DNA from: Hyphomicrobiales bacterium
GTDB lineage: Bacteria; Pseudomonadota; Alphaproteobacteria; Rhizobiales; JAJFHC01
Length of the DNA stretch: 64,000 nt
Direction of reading: 5' to 3'
NCBI GenBank assembly: GCA_021775835.1
Contig: JAJFHC010000118.1
Location: forward strand, 1 to 64,000
The translations under genes were made by a program, and so were the position numbers. Of this stretch, positions 9,830-20,173 are shown one piece after another. Numbering within the stretch: the first letter of the stretch is position 1; every line of letters begins with the position of its first letter. The notes below the pieces were generated by a model that saw only the letters and a list, made by a program, of their open reading frames with translations, made no database searches and was not told where the DNA came from.

Positions 9830-10006
9830 GCCGACCCGACGGTTCATCTTGATAAAGTCATGTCCGTCACACAATTGCACAGCACTTGTCATATTCCCGT
9901 GGGATTACCCCGTTAGAGACTTGTGCACCGGGAAAAATGGTCTGCATCGATGGCCCATCTGCGGATTTCCTGGATGAATTCTCACGTTGATAGAGTTAGG
10001 AAACCA

Positions 10007-10456
10007 ATGACTTCCAGAAACGTATTGTTTGTCTGTCACGATAACACCAGCCTGTCGATCATGGCGGCAGCCTATCTTGCCCACGCCGGGCGCGGCATCG
10101 CCAGGGCCTACAGCGCCGGCCTTGAGCCCGGCAGTGCGGTTCACCCGTTAGCCCTGGAAATGTTGTCCGATGTAGGCTTGCGGACAGGTGATCCCTATCC
10201 GAAATCATTGTCGATTTTTCAAACCCCCGGGGCGCCCGATATCGATGTCCTGGTTGTTCTGCAACGCTATGGCGGACCCCGCGTAGAAGCCCGCATGCCC
10301 GGGATAGCGGAGACGTTTCAGTGGTTTCACATCGATCCGCCTTCCCTGCCGGGCACCTTCGCCCAACGCAAGTCGACCTTCCTGTCCACATTCGCCGAAT
10401 TGCGGACAAATATCGATGGGTTCCTGTTGAGCATGCCTGGTGTGGTCGCCGCGTAA
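10007..10456 (+). CDS. Low-molecular-weight phosphatase-like protein lacking the P-loop arginine
   Basis: 149-residue protein with the fold signature of low-molecular-weight tyrosine phosphatase/ArsC arsenate reductase. The N-terminal strand VLFVC is followed by a P-loop whose nucleophile C10 is present, but the invariant arginine of C-x5-R-S is leucine 16 (CHDNTSLS). The general-acid Asp-Pro pair is present at D110-P111. ARAYSAGLEPGSAVHP matches the usual SAG...G segment. Because the arginine binds the phosphate or arsenate oxyanion, normal catalysis is doubtful. I start at ATG 10007 (MTSRNVLF). Monocistronic, followed by a strong terminator. Confidence 0.72.
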   Translation: MTSRNVLFVCHDNTSLSIMAAAYLAHAGRGIARAYSAGLEPGSAVHPLALEMLSDVGLRTGDPYPKSLSIFQTPGAPDIDVLVVLQRYGGPRVEARMPGIAETFQWFHIDPPSLPGTFAQRKSTFLSTFAELRTNIDGFLLSMPGVVAA

Positions 10457-10493
10457 GCGCTGCTTTTAGTGCTGATCCAGCCGCGTGTCACAA

Positions 10494-10527
10494 GAGGGTC
10501 GGAAGTTACAGCTTCCGGCCCTCTTTT
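10494..10527 (+). terminator. Strong Rho-independent terminator
   Basis: Arms GAGGGTCGGAAG (10494-10505) and CTTCCGGCCCTC (10512-10523) form a 12-bp stem with one G-U pair and a 6-base loop, followed directly by TTTT. It ends the phosphatase-like gene and insulates mmsA. Confidence 0.9.
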
Positions 10528-10645
10528 CTGCCCGGTTTCCCGCCTGATTCCTGTTCCTTTGCCGCCGCAGGTCTGATAGCTTGCCGCCAGATTGCAAGCA
10601 ACAACAAGGGAGCGTTTGCGCTTAAACGGGCGGACGGTGACACAG

Positions 10646-12145
10646 ATGACGTATGAAATCGGCCATTTTATCGGCGGCAAGACTGTAGCAGGCACAAGCG
10701 GCCGGTTTGCCGACATCAACAATCCCAACACCGGGGAAGTGCAGGGACGCGTAGCACTCGCAAGCACCGAGGAAATGCAGGCAGCCGTGGACAATGCGGC
10801 AGCAGCGCAACCGGCCTGGGCTGCCAAGAACCCACAGGCGCGGGCGCGTGTCCTGTTCAAATTCCTGGAGCTTGCGCACAAGGAAAAAGAAGAGCTCGCC
10901 CAGATGCTGTCACGCGAGCACGGCAAGACAATTCCCGATTCCCATGGTGACATTCAGCGTGGCCTGGAAGTGGTCGAGTTCGCCTGCGGCATCCCGCATC
11001 TGCTCAAGGGTGAGTTCACCGAGAGCGCCGGACCGGGCATCGACATGTATTCCATGCGCCAGCCGCTGGGTGTTGTTGCCGGGATCACACCGTTCAACTT
11101 TCCGGCCATGATCCCGATGTGGAAGTTCGCACCGGCGATCGCTTGCGGCAACGCCTTCATACTCAAGCCATCCGAGCGTGACCCGTCCCTGCCCATGCGG
11201 CTTGGCGAATTGATGCTCGAAGCCGGATTGCCGGAAGGCATTCTCAACGTGGTCAATGGCGACAAGGAAGCGGTTGATGCGATCCTGACCAACCCGACAA
11301 TCCAGGGCGTCGGTTTCGTCGGATCGACCCCGATCGCTGAATATGTCTATACGACAGGGACCGCGCACGGAAAACGCGTGCAGTGCTTCGGCGGTGCCAA
11401 GAACCACATGATCATCATGCCGGATGCCGACATGGACCAGGCCGTTGACGCCCTGATCGGGGCAGGCTACGGGTCCGCCGGCGAACGGTGCATGGCGATT
11501 TCGGTTGCCGTCCCGGTCGGCGAGCAGACTGCGAACACGCTCGTGGAAAAACTCATTCCGCGTGTGGAGTCCCTGAAAATCGGCCCGTCGACTGACCGTG
11601 AGGCTGATTACGGTCCTGTTGTCACCGCCCAACATCTTGAGAAGGTCAAGGGATACGTTGGCCTTGGCATCGAGGAAGGTGCCGATCTTCTGGTGGACGG
11701 CCGCGACTTCACCATGCAGGGTTACGAAAACGGCCATTTCATGGGCGGATGCCTGTTCGACAATGTCACGTCGGACATGCGCATCTACAAGGAAGAGATT
11801 TTCGGACCGGTGCTGTCTGTCGTGCGCGCCAAGAACTACGAAGAAGCCTTGAGCCTGCCGGACAAGCACGAATATGGAAATGGTGTCGCCATGTACACCC
11901 GTGACGGCGATACCGCGCGGAACTTCGCTTCGCGCATCAATGTGGGCATGGTTGGCATCAATGTGCCAATCCCCGTGCCGCTGGCTTACCACACATTCGG
12001 TGGCTGGAAGCGCTCGGTGTTCGGTGATCTCAACCAGCATGGTCCGGATTCGATCCGGTTTTATACCCGGACCAAGACGGTCACCTCGCGCTGGCCGTCG
12101 GGTCAGAAGGAAGGGTCGTCCTTCGTCATCCCGACGATGGACTGA
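10646..12145 (+). CDS. mmsA: Methylmalonate-semialdehyde dehydrogenase (CoA-acylating)
   Basis: Oxidises methylmalonate semialdehyde to propionyl-CoA (and malonate semialdehyde to acetyl-CoA) in valine and myo-inositol breakdown. It is 499 residues, the normal length. The aldehyde dehydrogenase fold is clear: GVVAGITPFNFPAMIPMW in the NAD domain, GFVGSTPIAEYV, and the nucleophile in GSAGERCMAIS. IPVPLAYHTFGGWKRSVFGD near the C-terminus is typical of MmsA rather than general aldehyde dehydrogenases. I start at ATG 10646; the 18 upstream codons are not conserved-looking. The gene ends at a strong terminator. Confidence 0.93.
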   Translation: MTYEIGHFIGGKTVAGTSGRFADINNPNTGEVQGRVALASTEEMQAAVDNAAAAQPAWAAKNPQARARVLFKFLELAHKEKEELAQMLSREHGKTIPDSHGDIQRGLEVVEFACGIPHLLKGEFTESAGPGIDMYSMRQPLGVVAGITPFNFPAMIPMWKFAPAIACGNAFILKPSERDPSLPMRLGELMLEAGLPEGILNVVNGDKEAVDAILTNPTIQGVGFVGSTPIAEYVYTTGTAHGKRVQCFGGAKNHMIIMPDADMDQAVDALIGAGYGSAGERCMAISVAVPVGEQTANTLVEKLIPRVESLKIGPSTDREADYGPVVTAQHLEKVKGYVGLGIEEGADLLVDGRDFTMQGYENGHFMGGCLFDNVTSDMRIYKEEIFGPVLSVVRAKNYEEALSLPDKHEYGNGVAMYTRDGDTARNFASRINVGMVGINVPIPVPLAYHTFGGWKRSVFGDLNQHGPDSIRFYTRTKTVTSRWPSGQKEGSSFVIPTMD

Positions 12146-12164
12146 CCATCCGTTTTCTTGCAGC

Positions 12165-12202
12165 ACGCCCCGTTTCAGAATCCTCTGATGCGGGGCGTTT
12201 TT
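12165..12202 (+). terminator. Rho-independent terminator after mmsA
   Basis: CGCCCCG (12166-12172) pairs with CGGGGCG (12191-12197), followed by TTTTT at 12198-12202. It lies 20 bp after the mmsA stop. Confidence 0.88.
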
Positions 12203-12225
12203 GCTTTGAGCCGAGGAGTTTCCAG

Positions 12226-12618
12226 ATGAGCATTGTCTCCCTGATCGAGTATGAAGACGCCAATGATGATGTTCGGGCCGTCTATGACGACATCATGACG
12301 ACCCGGAATATCGACTGGATAAACAATTTCTGGAAGGCCCTGGCCAATGATCCGGCGTCCCTGAAGCGCACATGGGAAAGCCTGAAACAGGTCATGGGAC
12401 CCGGTGTACTTGATCCGCTGGTCAAGGAAATGCTCTATGTTGCTATCAGCATGTCGAACGATTGCGAGTATTGCATCCATTCCCATACGGCAGCGGCGCG
12501 GGGCAAGGGCATGACAGACGAGATGCTGATGGAGGTGGTCGCCATTGTCGGCATGGCCAATGAAACCAACAAGCTGGTCAGCGGACTGCGGGTTCCGGTG
12601 GACGACGTGTTTCTTTGA
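12226..12618 (+). CDS. Carboxymuconolactone decarboxylase / AhpD-like protein
   Basis: 130-residue helical protein of the CMD/AhpD superfamily. The redox-type motif is complete: an upstream acidic residue in VKEMLYVAISMSN, then CEYCIHSH, the C-x2-C-x3-H signature of alkylhydroperoxidase-like members. This suggests a peroxidase or thiol-redox role rather than decarboxylation, but the substrate is unknown. A Shine-Dalgarno sequence (GAGGAG) lies about 10 bp before ATG 12226. It stands between the mmsA terminator and zapE. Confidence 0.82.
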   Translation: MSIVSLIEYEDANDDVRAVYDDIMTTRNIDWINNFWKALANDPASLKRTWESLKQVMGPGVLDPLVKEMLYVAISMSNDCEYCIHSHTAAARGKGMTDEMLMEVVAIVGMANETNKLVSGLRVPVDDVFL

Positions 12619-12668
12619 GTGAACAAGTGGGCGACGGGGAGGGCTGCTGAAATTTCCGGTAAACATCC

Positions 12669-13796
12669 ATGACCGGCCCGATCGAGACCTACCGGACCAT
12701 GGTCAATTCCGGTGCTTTGCGACAGGACATGATCCAGGCGCTGGCGGCGGAGAAACTTCAGCTGCTTCACAATCGGCTCACGGGATACGCGCCCGGTGCC
12801 AACAAGGGCGGGCTTCGTGGCCTGCTGCGCATCGGTGCGCCGGACCCGCCGCCTACCGGTCTCTACATCTACGGCGATGTGGGCCGGGGCAAATCCATGC
12901 TCATGGATCTGTTCTACGACACCGCGCCGGTCGACCCCAAAAGGCGGGTCCATTTTCATGAATTCATGCAGGAAGTGCACAGCGACGTGCATGATTGGCG
13001 CCAAAGGCACAAACGCGGCGAGGTCAAGGGCGACGATCCGATAGCCCCGGTGGCGGAAAAGATTGCCGCCGGCGCGTCCCTGCTTTGCTTCGATGAGTTT
13101 CAGGTCACCGACATTACCGACGCCATGATCCTCAGCCGCCTGTTCTCGGTCCTGTTCGAGCAGGGTGTGGTTGTGGTCAGCACGTCGAACCGGGCACCGG
13201 ACACACTTTATGAAAACGGTCTCAACCGGGCACTGTTCCTTCCGTTCATCGGCATGTTGAAGGAACGCCTCGACATTCTGGAACTGGAGGGGGAGACCGA
13301 TTACAGGCTTGAGCGCATGGCCGGCGCACCGGTTTACTACACTCCCGTGACGGGACAAAATGCCGACCTGTTGCAGGCAGCCTGGGAACGGCTGACCGAT
13401 ACGCCACAGGGGCGATCCCTGGAACTGGCTCTCAAGGGCCGGTCCATTTCGGTGCCTCAAGCCGCGCGGGGCGTGGCCCGTTTCTCGTTTGAAGACTTAT
13501 GCGAAAAACCGCTCGGTCCGGCGGACTATCTGAAGATCGCGACAACATTTCATACCGTCATGGTCGACGGTATTCCGGTCATGACGGCGGACAAGCGCAA
13601 CGAAGCCAAGCGGTTCGTCACACTGATCGACGCCCTTTATGAAAAGAAGGTCAAATTGATTGCTTCAGCCGAAGCGGAGCCTTCCGATCTTTACCAGGAA
13701 GGCCACGGGTCTTTCGAATTTGCCCGTACCGCCTCGCGCATGATCGAGATGCAATCGCAGGACTATCTGGCGACCGGACATGGCGGCCGCGACTGA
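12669..13796 (+). CDS. zapE: Cell-division-linked AFG1-like ATPase
   Basis: 375-residue AFG1/ZapE P-loop ATPase. In E. coli it associates with FtsZ under stress; in mitochondria the homologue helps degrade complex IV subunits. Walker A is GDVGRGKS at residues 69-76, Walker B is LLCFDEFQVTD, and RVHFHEFMQEVH between them is an AFG1 hallmark. The TSNRAPDTLYENGLNR and NEAKRFVTLIDALYE segments are also family-typical. It lies directly upstream of mdh, as in many alphaproteobacteria. Confidence 0.92.
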   Translation: MTGPIETYRTMVNSGALRQDMIQALAAEKLQLLHNRLTGYAPGANKGGLRGLLRIGAPDPPPTGLYIYGDVGRGKSMLMDLFYDTAPVDPKRRVHFHEFMQEVHSDVHDWRQRHKRGEVKGDDPIAPVAEKIAAGASLLCFDEFQVTDITDAMILSRLFSVLFEQGVVVVSTSNRAPDTLYENGLNRALFLPFIGMLKERLDILELEGETDYRLERMAGAPVYYTPVTGQNADLLQAAWERLTDTPQGRSLELALKGRSISVPQAARGVARFSFEDLCEKPLGPADYLKIATTFHTVMVDGIPVMTADKRNEAKRFVTLIDALYEKKVKLIASAEAEPSDLYQEGHGSFEFARTASRMIEMQSQDYLATGHGGRD

Positions 13797-13878
13797 CCGA
13801 TGGACGGGGTACTTCTTTGGTCGATCTTGCACGCGCGGCAGATACACGGTACACCGCCATTCGGAATTCCTTCCCTAA

Positions 13879-14868
<990 letters not shown>

Positions 14869-14926
14869 CCAATCGACACCGGACTGCACTCATTGCGGCG
14901 ATCCGCCCGTCTTTCTGTTGCGCCGC

Positions 14927-14958
14927 CCCTCAGCAATGTTATAACTGATTGCTGAGGG
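14927..14958 (+). promoter_or_regulatory. 11-bp perfect hairpin in the mdh-sucC leader
   Basis: CCCTCAGCAAT (14927-14937) and ATTGCTGAGGG (14948-14958) are exact complements around a 10-base loop. There is no T-run, so this is not a classic terminator. It lies 54 bp before the sucC ATG and may be an RNA processing, stability or partial-termination element. Confidence 0.55.
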
Positions 14959-15012
14959 TGCGTCGGCAGGGAGTGTCGACGGCGGCAAGCGGCTACCAAA
15001 CAGAGATACTCC

Positions 15013-16182
15013 ATGAATATTCATGAATACCAGGCGAAAAAAGTCCTGCAGGAATTCGGCGTGCTCGTGCCCAAGGGCGAAGTGGCCTTCAGCGTGGACG
15101 AAGCCGTCGAGGCAGCGGAGCGTATGGGCGGCCCGGTTTGGGTGGTGAAGGCCCAGATCCATGCCGGCGGCCGCGGTAAGGGCGGCGGCGTCAAAGTGGT
15201 CAAGTCGATTGATGAAGTGCGGGAGCAAGCCGGCAATATTCTAGGAATGCAGCTGGTCACCCCTCAGACTGGCCCCGCGGGCAAACAGGTCAACCGGATT
15301 TACATCGAAGACGGTTCGGCGATCGCCAGGGAACTCTATCTTTCGGTTCTGGTAGATCGCGATACGTCGCGCATTGCCTTCATTGCCTCTACGGAAGGCG
15401 GCATGGACATCGAGCAGGTTGCGGCCGACACGCCGGAAAAAATCGTGACGGTCACGGTTGATCCGGCATCCGGCATCAGCGGGTTCCATGGCCGTGACAT
15501 TGCCTATGCCCTGAAGCTCGAAGGCGATCAGGTCAAGCAGTGTGTTCGCCTGATCGACAGTCTGTACCGCTGCTTCACCACCAAGGACGTCAGTCTGCTG
15601 GAAGTAAACCCGCTTGTGGTCACCGAAGACGGACAGCTCGTGTGTCTCGACGCCAAGATGAACTTCGATTCAAACGCGCTTTACCGACATCCTGAAATCA
15701 TGGAACTGCGTGACCTCGACGAAGAGGACCCTTCAGAGATAAAGGCTTCGGAATACGATCTCAATTATATCAAGCTCGACGGCCAAATTGGCTGCATGGT
15801 CAATGGCGCGGGCCTGGCAATGGCGACCATGGACATCATCAAACTCTATGGCTCGGAACCGGCAAACTTCCTTGACGTCGGCGGCGGTGCAACCAAGGAA
15901 AAAGTTACGGAAGCCTTCAAGCTGATCCTGTCGGATCCCAGCGTGGAAGGTATTCTGGTGAATATTTTCGGCGGTATCATGCGTTGCGACGTCATCGCGG
16001 AGGGTGTCGTGGAAGCGGCCCGTGAGGTCAGTCTCCATGTGCCGCTGGTTGTCCGCCTTGAAGGGACGAATGTGGAGAAGGGCAAGCAGATACTCGGAGA
16101 TTCCGGTCTTCCAATCGTTGCGGCGGACGATCTCGCCGATGCGGCGAAGAAAATTGTAGCCGCTGTGAAGGAGGCCGCCTGA
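15013..16182 (+). CDS. sucC: Succinyl-CoA ligase beta subunit
   Basis: 389-residue nucleotide- and succinate-binding subunit of succinyl-CoA synthetase. It begins with the ATP-grasp domain ([30 protein letters not shown]), contains [13 protein letters not shown], and ends with the CoA-ligase domain ([29 protein letters not shown]). The stop overlaps the sucD start by one base (TGATG), which implies translational coupling. Confidence 0.97.
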   Translation: MNIHEYQAKKVLQEFGVLVPKGEVAFSVDEAVEAAERMGGPVWVVKAQIHAGGRGKGGGVKVVKSIDEVREQAGNILGMQLVTPQTGPAGKQVNRIYIEDGSAIARELYLSVLVDRDTSRIAFIASTEGGMDIEQVAADTPEKIVTVTVDPASGISGFHGRDIAYALKLEGDQVKQCVRLIDSLYRCFTTKDVSLLEVNPLVVTEDGQLVCLDAKMNFDSNALYRHPEIMELRDLDEEDPSEIKASEYDLNYIKLDGQIGCMVNGAGLAMATMDIIKLYGSEPANFLDVGGGATKEKVTEAFKLILSDPSVEGILVNIFGGIMRCDVIAEGVVEAAREVSLHVPLVVRLEGTNVEKGKQILGDSGLPIVAADDLADAAKKIVAAVKEAA

Positions 16183-17057
16183 TGGCTGTTCTGGTCGATA
16201 GCAATACCAAGGTAATCTGCCAGGGCTTTACGGGCAGTCAGGGAACATTCCACTCCGAACAGGCGATTGCCTACGGGACAAAAATGGTTGGCGGCGTGAC
16301 GCCCGGCAAAGGCGGCTCGGAACATCTGAGCCTGCCGGTGTTCGATACGGTTGCCCAGGCGGTGTCTGCCACCGGAGCGACAGCGAGCGCTATCTACGTG
16401 CCGCCGCCGTTTGCGGCCGACGCCATTTTGGAAGCGATTGCCGCAGGCATCGAGCTTGCCGTCTGCATCACCGAAGGCATACCGGTGGCCGACATGGTCA
16501 AAGTCAAGCGGGCCCTGACGGGATCGAACACGCGTCTGGTTGGACCCAACTGCCCGGGAGTCATCACGCCGGACCAGTGCAAGATCGGCATCATGACGGG
16601 ACATATTCACAAAGCCGGCAAGGTCGGCATCGTGTCGCGCTCGGGCACCCTGACTTATGAAGCGGTCGCGCAGACAACTGCGGCAGGTTTAGGCCAATCC
16701 ACATGTATCGGTATCGGCGGCGATCCGATCAATGGCACCAATTTCATTGACTGCCTTGACCTGTTCCTGGGCGACGACGCGACAGAATCAATCATCATGA
16801 TCGGCGAAATCGGTGGTTCTGCCGAAGAAGATGCTGCCGATTTCATCAAGCAATCCAAGATCAAGAAACCCGTCGTCGGGTTCATTGCCGGGGTGACGGC
16901 ACCTCCTGGACGCCGGATGGGCCATGCGGGCGCCATTATTTCCGGTGGCAAGGGCGGCGCTGAAAGCAAAATGGACGCCATGCGGTCAGCCGGCATAGCG
17001 GTCGCGGATTCTCCCGCATCGCTCGGCACCACACTGGTCAAGGTGCTCAATGGGTAA
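16182..17057 (+). CDS. sucD: Succinyl-CoA ligase alpha subunit
   Basis: 291-residue subunit carrying the CoA-binding Rossmann domain and the phosphohistidine. Seen: [15 protein letters not shown] at the N-terminus, [33 protein letters not shown], and the phosphorylated histidine in [10 protein letters not shown] near residue 247. It pairs with sucC through the TGATG overlap; 106 bp separate it from sucA. Confidence 0.97.
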   Translation: MAVLVDSNTKVICQGFTGSQGTFHSEQAIAYGTKMVGGVTPGKGGSEHLSLPVFDTVAQAVSATGATASAIYVPPPFAADAILEAIAAGIELAVCITEGIPVADMVKVKRALTGSNTRLVGPNCPGVITPDQCKIGIMTGHIHKAGKVGIVSRSGTLTYEAVAQTTAAGLGQSTCIGIGGDPINGTNFIDCLDLFLGDDATESIIMIGEIGGSAEEDAADFIKQSKIKKPVVGFIAGVTAPPGRRMGHAGAIISGGKGGAESKMDAMRSAGIAVADSPASLGTTLVKVLNG

Positions 17058-17163
17058 GAGGATGTTTCCTCATCGGGGTTCACGATAATGTTTTGTGAGT
17101 CAAACGGCTAAACGAGATTGAGAAAGGCGGATCGGGTGCGATGCGCCCGGCCGACGCGACAGA

Positions 17164-20118
17164 ATGGCAAAAGACCAGAAGAACGACGTTCTTGCCGGAA
17201 CTTCGTTTCTCTACGGTGGCAACGCATCATTCATCGAACAGCTTTACGCGCAATACCAGGAGGATGCATCCTCGGTAGGCGATGAATGGAAGGAATTCTT
17301 TTCACAGCTGAACGACGACCGTGAGCAGGTCATTGCCGAAGCCCGGGGGGCATCCTGGAAGCGCAAGGACTGGCCGATCCCTGCCAATGGCGAGATGGTC
17401 AGTGTGCTTGACAGCAACTGGGCACCGCTTGAGCAGGAGATCAAGGACAAGATCGACGACCGTGCGAAATCCGGCGGTACGGCTGTGTCTTCGGACGATT
17501 TGCGGTCAGCCACGCTTGATTCCGTCCGTGCTCTGATGATGATCCGGGCCTACCGGATAAGGGGCCACCTGAATGCTGATCTCGATCCGCTGGCGCTTGG
17601 CGAAAAGGCCTATCATCCTGAACTCGAACCGACGACCTACGGGTTCGGCGATGACGACATGGACCGGCCAATCTTCATCGACAACGTGCTTGGACTTGAA
17701 TCCGCAACGATCCGCGAAATGCTCGACATTCTTCGACGGACATATTGCTCGACCCTGGGAGTCGAATTCATGCACATCACCAATCCCGAAGAAAAGGGAT
17801 GGCTTCAGGCGCGGATCGAGGGGCCTGACAAAGAAATTTCTTTTACACCGCAAGGCCGACTTGCAATTCTTCGCAAGCTTGTGGAGACCGAGGGCATCGA
17901 AAAGTTCATCGATGTCAAATATACCGGCACAAAGCGTTTCGGTCTGGACGGCGGCGAATCCATGGTGCCCGCCCTGGAGCAGATCATCAAGCGCGGCGGC
18001 ACTCTGGGCCTTGAAGAGGTCGTCCTCGGCATGCCGCACCGGGGCCGACTCAACGTACTTTCCAACGTCATGGGCAAACCGTTTCGCGCAATCTTCAACG
18101 AATTCAGGGGCGGATCGTCCAACCCATCAGATGTGGAAGGTTCCGGCGACGTCAAGTATCACCTGGGCACATCTTCAGACCGGGAGTTTGACGGCAACAC
18201 GGTTCACCTGTCCCTGACGGCGAACCCTTCCCACCTCGAAATTGTAGATCCGGTGGTGCTCGGAAAAGTGCGGGCCAAACAGGACCAGCTCGACGATGTA
18301 GACCGAACAAAGGTACTGTCACTGTTACTACACGGGGACGCGGCTTTTGCCGGACAGGGTGTGGTGACGGAATGTTTTGGCCTGTCGGGCCTCAAGGGAC
18401 ATCGGACCGGCGGTTCGATTCACTTCATTGTTAACAACCAGATCGGTTTCACAACAAGCCCTCATTACTCCCGATCGTCTCCTTATCCTTCGGATGCGGC
18501 CAAGATGATCGAATCACCGATATTCCACGTCAATGGTGACGATCCGGAAGCGGTGGTCTATGCGGCAAAGGTTGCGATCGAGTTTCGTCAGAAGTTCGGC
18601 AAACCGGTGGTGATCGACATGTTCTGCTACCGTCGGTTCGGGCATAACGAAGGCGACGAGCCAATGTTTACCCAGCCGTTGATGTACAAAAAAATCAAAA
18701 CCCATCCAACGACGCTTCAGATATATGGCGAGAGACTGGTCAAAGACGGCCTGCTCACGGCCGAGGACGTTACCGCCATGCAGGCGGAATTCCGGGCGTA
18801 CCTGGAAGAGGAATTTGCCGCCGGCGAAGAGTTCCGTCCCAACAAGGCCGACTGGCTCGATGGCGCCTGGTCGGGATTGAGTAGGGCAGAACAGGGTCCG
18901 CGCCGCGGGCAGACCGGAGTGGAACTCGAAACGCTGAAAATGATAGGCACCAAACTCACGGAGATTCCGGAGGGATTCAGCGCTCACCGCACGATCCAAC
19001 GGATCATGGGCAATCGTCGCAAGATGATCGACGATGGTGAGGGTATCGATTGGGCAATGGCGGAGTCGCTCGCCTTCGGGACCCTGGTTCATGAGGGCTA
19101 CCCTGTGCGACTGTCCGGCCAGGATTGCGAACGAGGCACGTTTTCGCAACGCCATTCCGTCTTGAACGATCAAATGACGGAAGCCACATACACGCCCTTG
19201 CAGCACATTTCGGATGACCAGGCGCGCTACGAGGTCATCAATTCGATGCTGTCGGAAGTCGCCGTTTTGGGCTTCGAGTACGGCTTCAGTCTGGCCGAAC
19301 CCAATGCTTTGGTTCTGTGGGAGGCCCAGTTCGGCGATTTCGCCAATGGCGCCCAGGTTGTGATCGATCAGTTCATTTCGAGCGGCGAAACCAAATGGCT
19401 GCGCATGTCGGGCCTGGTTCTGCTGTTGCCGCATGGTTATGAAGGCCAGGGGCCCGAGCATTCCTCGGCCCGTCTGGAGCGCTACCTGCAGTCGTGTGCC
19501 GAGGACAACATGCAGGTGGCAAACTGTACGACGCCGATGAACTACTTCCACATTCTGCGCCGGCAACTCAAGCGGGACTTCCGCAAGCCGCTGGTTCTGA
19601 TGACACCGAAATCGCTGCTGCGGCACAAACGTGTTGTTTCCCGGATCGAAGAATTCGGGCCGGATGCCACGTTCCACCGCGTTCTTTGGGATGATGCCCA
19701 CGTGCTGCCGGACTCGAAAATCAAACTGGTTCCCGACGAAGAAATCAGACGCGTCGTGTTGTGCTCGGGCAAAGTCTACTGGGATCTCTATGACGAGCGT
19801 GAAGCGCGCGGCATCAACGATGTCTATCTGATGCGCATTGAACAGCTCTATCCGTTCCCGACGAAGGCGCTGACAGAAGAACTTTACAGGTTCCGGAAGG
19901 CTGAAATCGTCTGGTGTCAGGAAGAGCCCAAGAACATGGGGGCCTGGGCCTTCGTCGAACCGTTTGTCGAGGAAGTGCTGAACGCGAACGAGGCCCGATA
20001 CAAACGGCCGCGTTATGCCGGTCGCACGGAATCTGCAGCCACGGCAACCGGGCTGATGGCGAAACATCTCAAGGAAGTCAAATTGTTCTTGGAAGAGGCT
20101 CTTCGCGAGGAAGCCTGA
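17164..20118 (+). CDS. sucA: 2-oxoglutarate dehydrogenase E1 component
   Basis: Thiamine-diphosphate enzyme that decarboxylates 2-oxoglutarate and passes the succinyl group to the E2 lipoyl arm; 984 residues, normal for the family. Seen: the N-terminal FLYGGNASFIEQLYAQYQ E2-contact segment, MIRAYRIRGHL, the GMPHRGRLNVLSNVMGKP active-site block near residue 290, LLLHGDAAFAGQGVV and VNNQIGFTT for thiamine diphosphate binding, and the C-terminal transketolase-like domain (SLAEPNALVLWEAQFGDF, WCQEEPKNMGAW). The ATG at 17164 has no strong Shine-Dalgarno, but the N-terminus matches the family. Confidence 0.97.
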   Translation: MAKDQKNDVLAGTSFLYGGNASFIEQLYAQYQEDASSVGDEWKEFFSQLNDDREQVIAEARGASWKRKDWPIPANGEMVSVLDSNWAPLEQEIKDKIDDRAKSGGTAVSSDDLRSATLDSVRALMMIRAYRIRGHLNADLDPLALGEKAYHPELEPTTYGFGDDDMDRPIFIDNVLGLESATIREMLDILRRTYCSTLGVEFMHITNPEEKGWLQARIEGPDKEISFTPQGRLAILRKLVETEGIEKFIDVKYTGTKRFGLDGGESMVPALEQIIKRGGTLGLEEVVLGMPHRGRLNVLSNVMGKPFRAIFNEFRGGSSNPSDVEGSGDVKYHLGTSSDREFDGNTVHLSLTANPSHLEIVDPVVLGKVRAKQDQLDDVDRTKVLSLLLHGDAAFAGQGVVTECFGLSGLKGHRTGGSIHFIVNNQIGFTTSPHYSRSSPYPSDAAKMIESPIFHVNGDDPEAVVYAAKVAIEFRQKFGKPVVIDMFCYRRFGHNEGDEPMFTQPLMYKKIKTHPTTLQIYGERLVKDGLLTAEDVTAMQAEFRAYLEEEFAAGEEFRPNKADWLDGAWSGLSRAEQGPRRGQTGVELETLKMIGTKLTEIPEGFSAHRTIQRIMGNRRKMIDDGEGIDWAMAESLAFGTLVHEGYPVRLSGQDCERGTFSQRHSVLNDQMTEATYTPLQHISDDQARYEVINSMLSEVAVLGFEYGFSLAEPNALVLWEAQFGDFANGAQVVIDQFISSGETKWLRMSGLVLLLPHGYEGQGPEHSSARLERYLQSCAEDNMQVANCTTPMNYFHILRRQLKRDFRKPLVLMTPKSLLRHKRVVSRIEEFGPDATFHRVLWDDAHVLPDSKIKLVPDEEIRRVVLCSGKVYWDLYDEREARGINDVYLMRIEQLYPFPTKALTEELYRFRKAEIVWCQEEPKNMGAWAFVEPFVEEVLNANEARYKRPRYAGRTESAATATGLMAKHLKEVKLFLEEALREEA

Positions 20119-20173
20119 TCGTTGCCCGCGCGACGCCGGGTGAACGGAAAATCACAACAAAAGAGAGGTCACA

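Noticed and set aside
10910..12166. A 418-codon minus-strand frame over mmsA
   Set aside because: Antisense shadow of mmsA that also runs into its terminator region.
18514..20067. A 517-codon minus-strand open frame inside sucA
   Set aside because: Antisense to the strongly conserved sucA; composition is a reverse-frame artefact.
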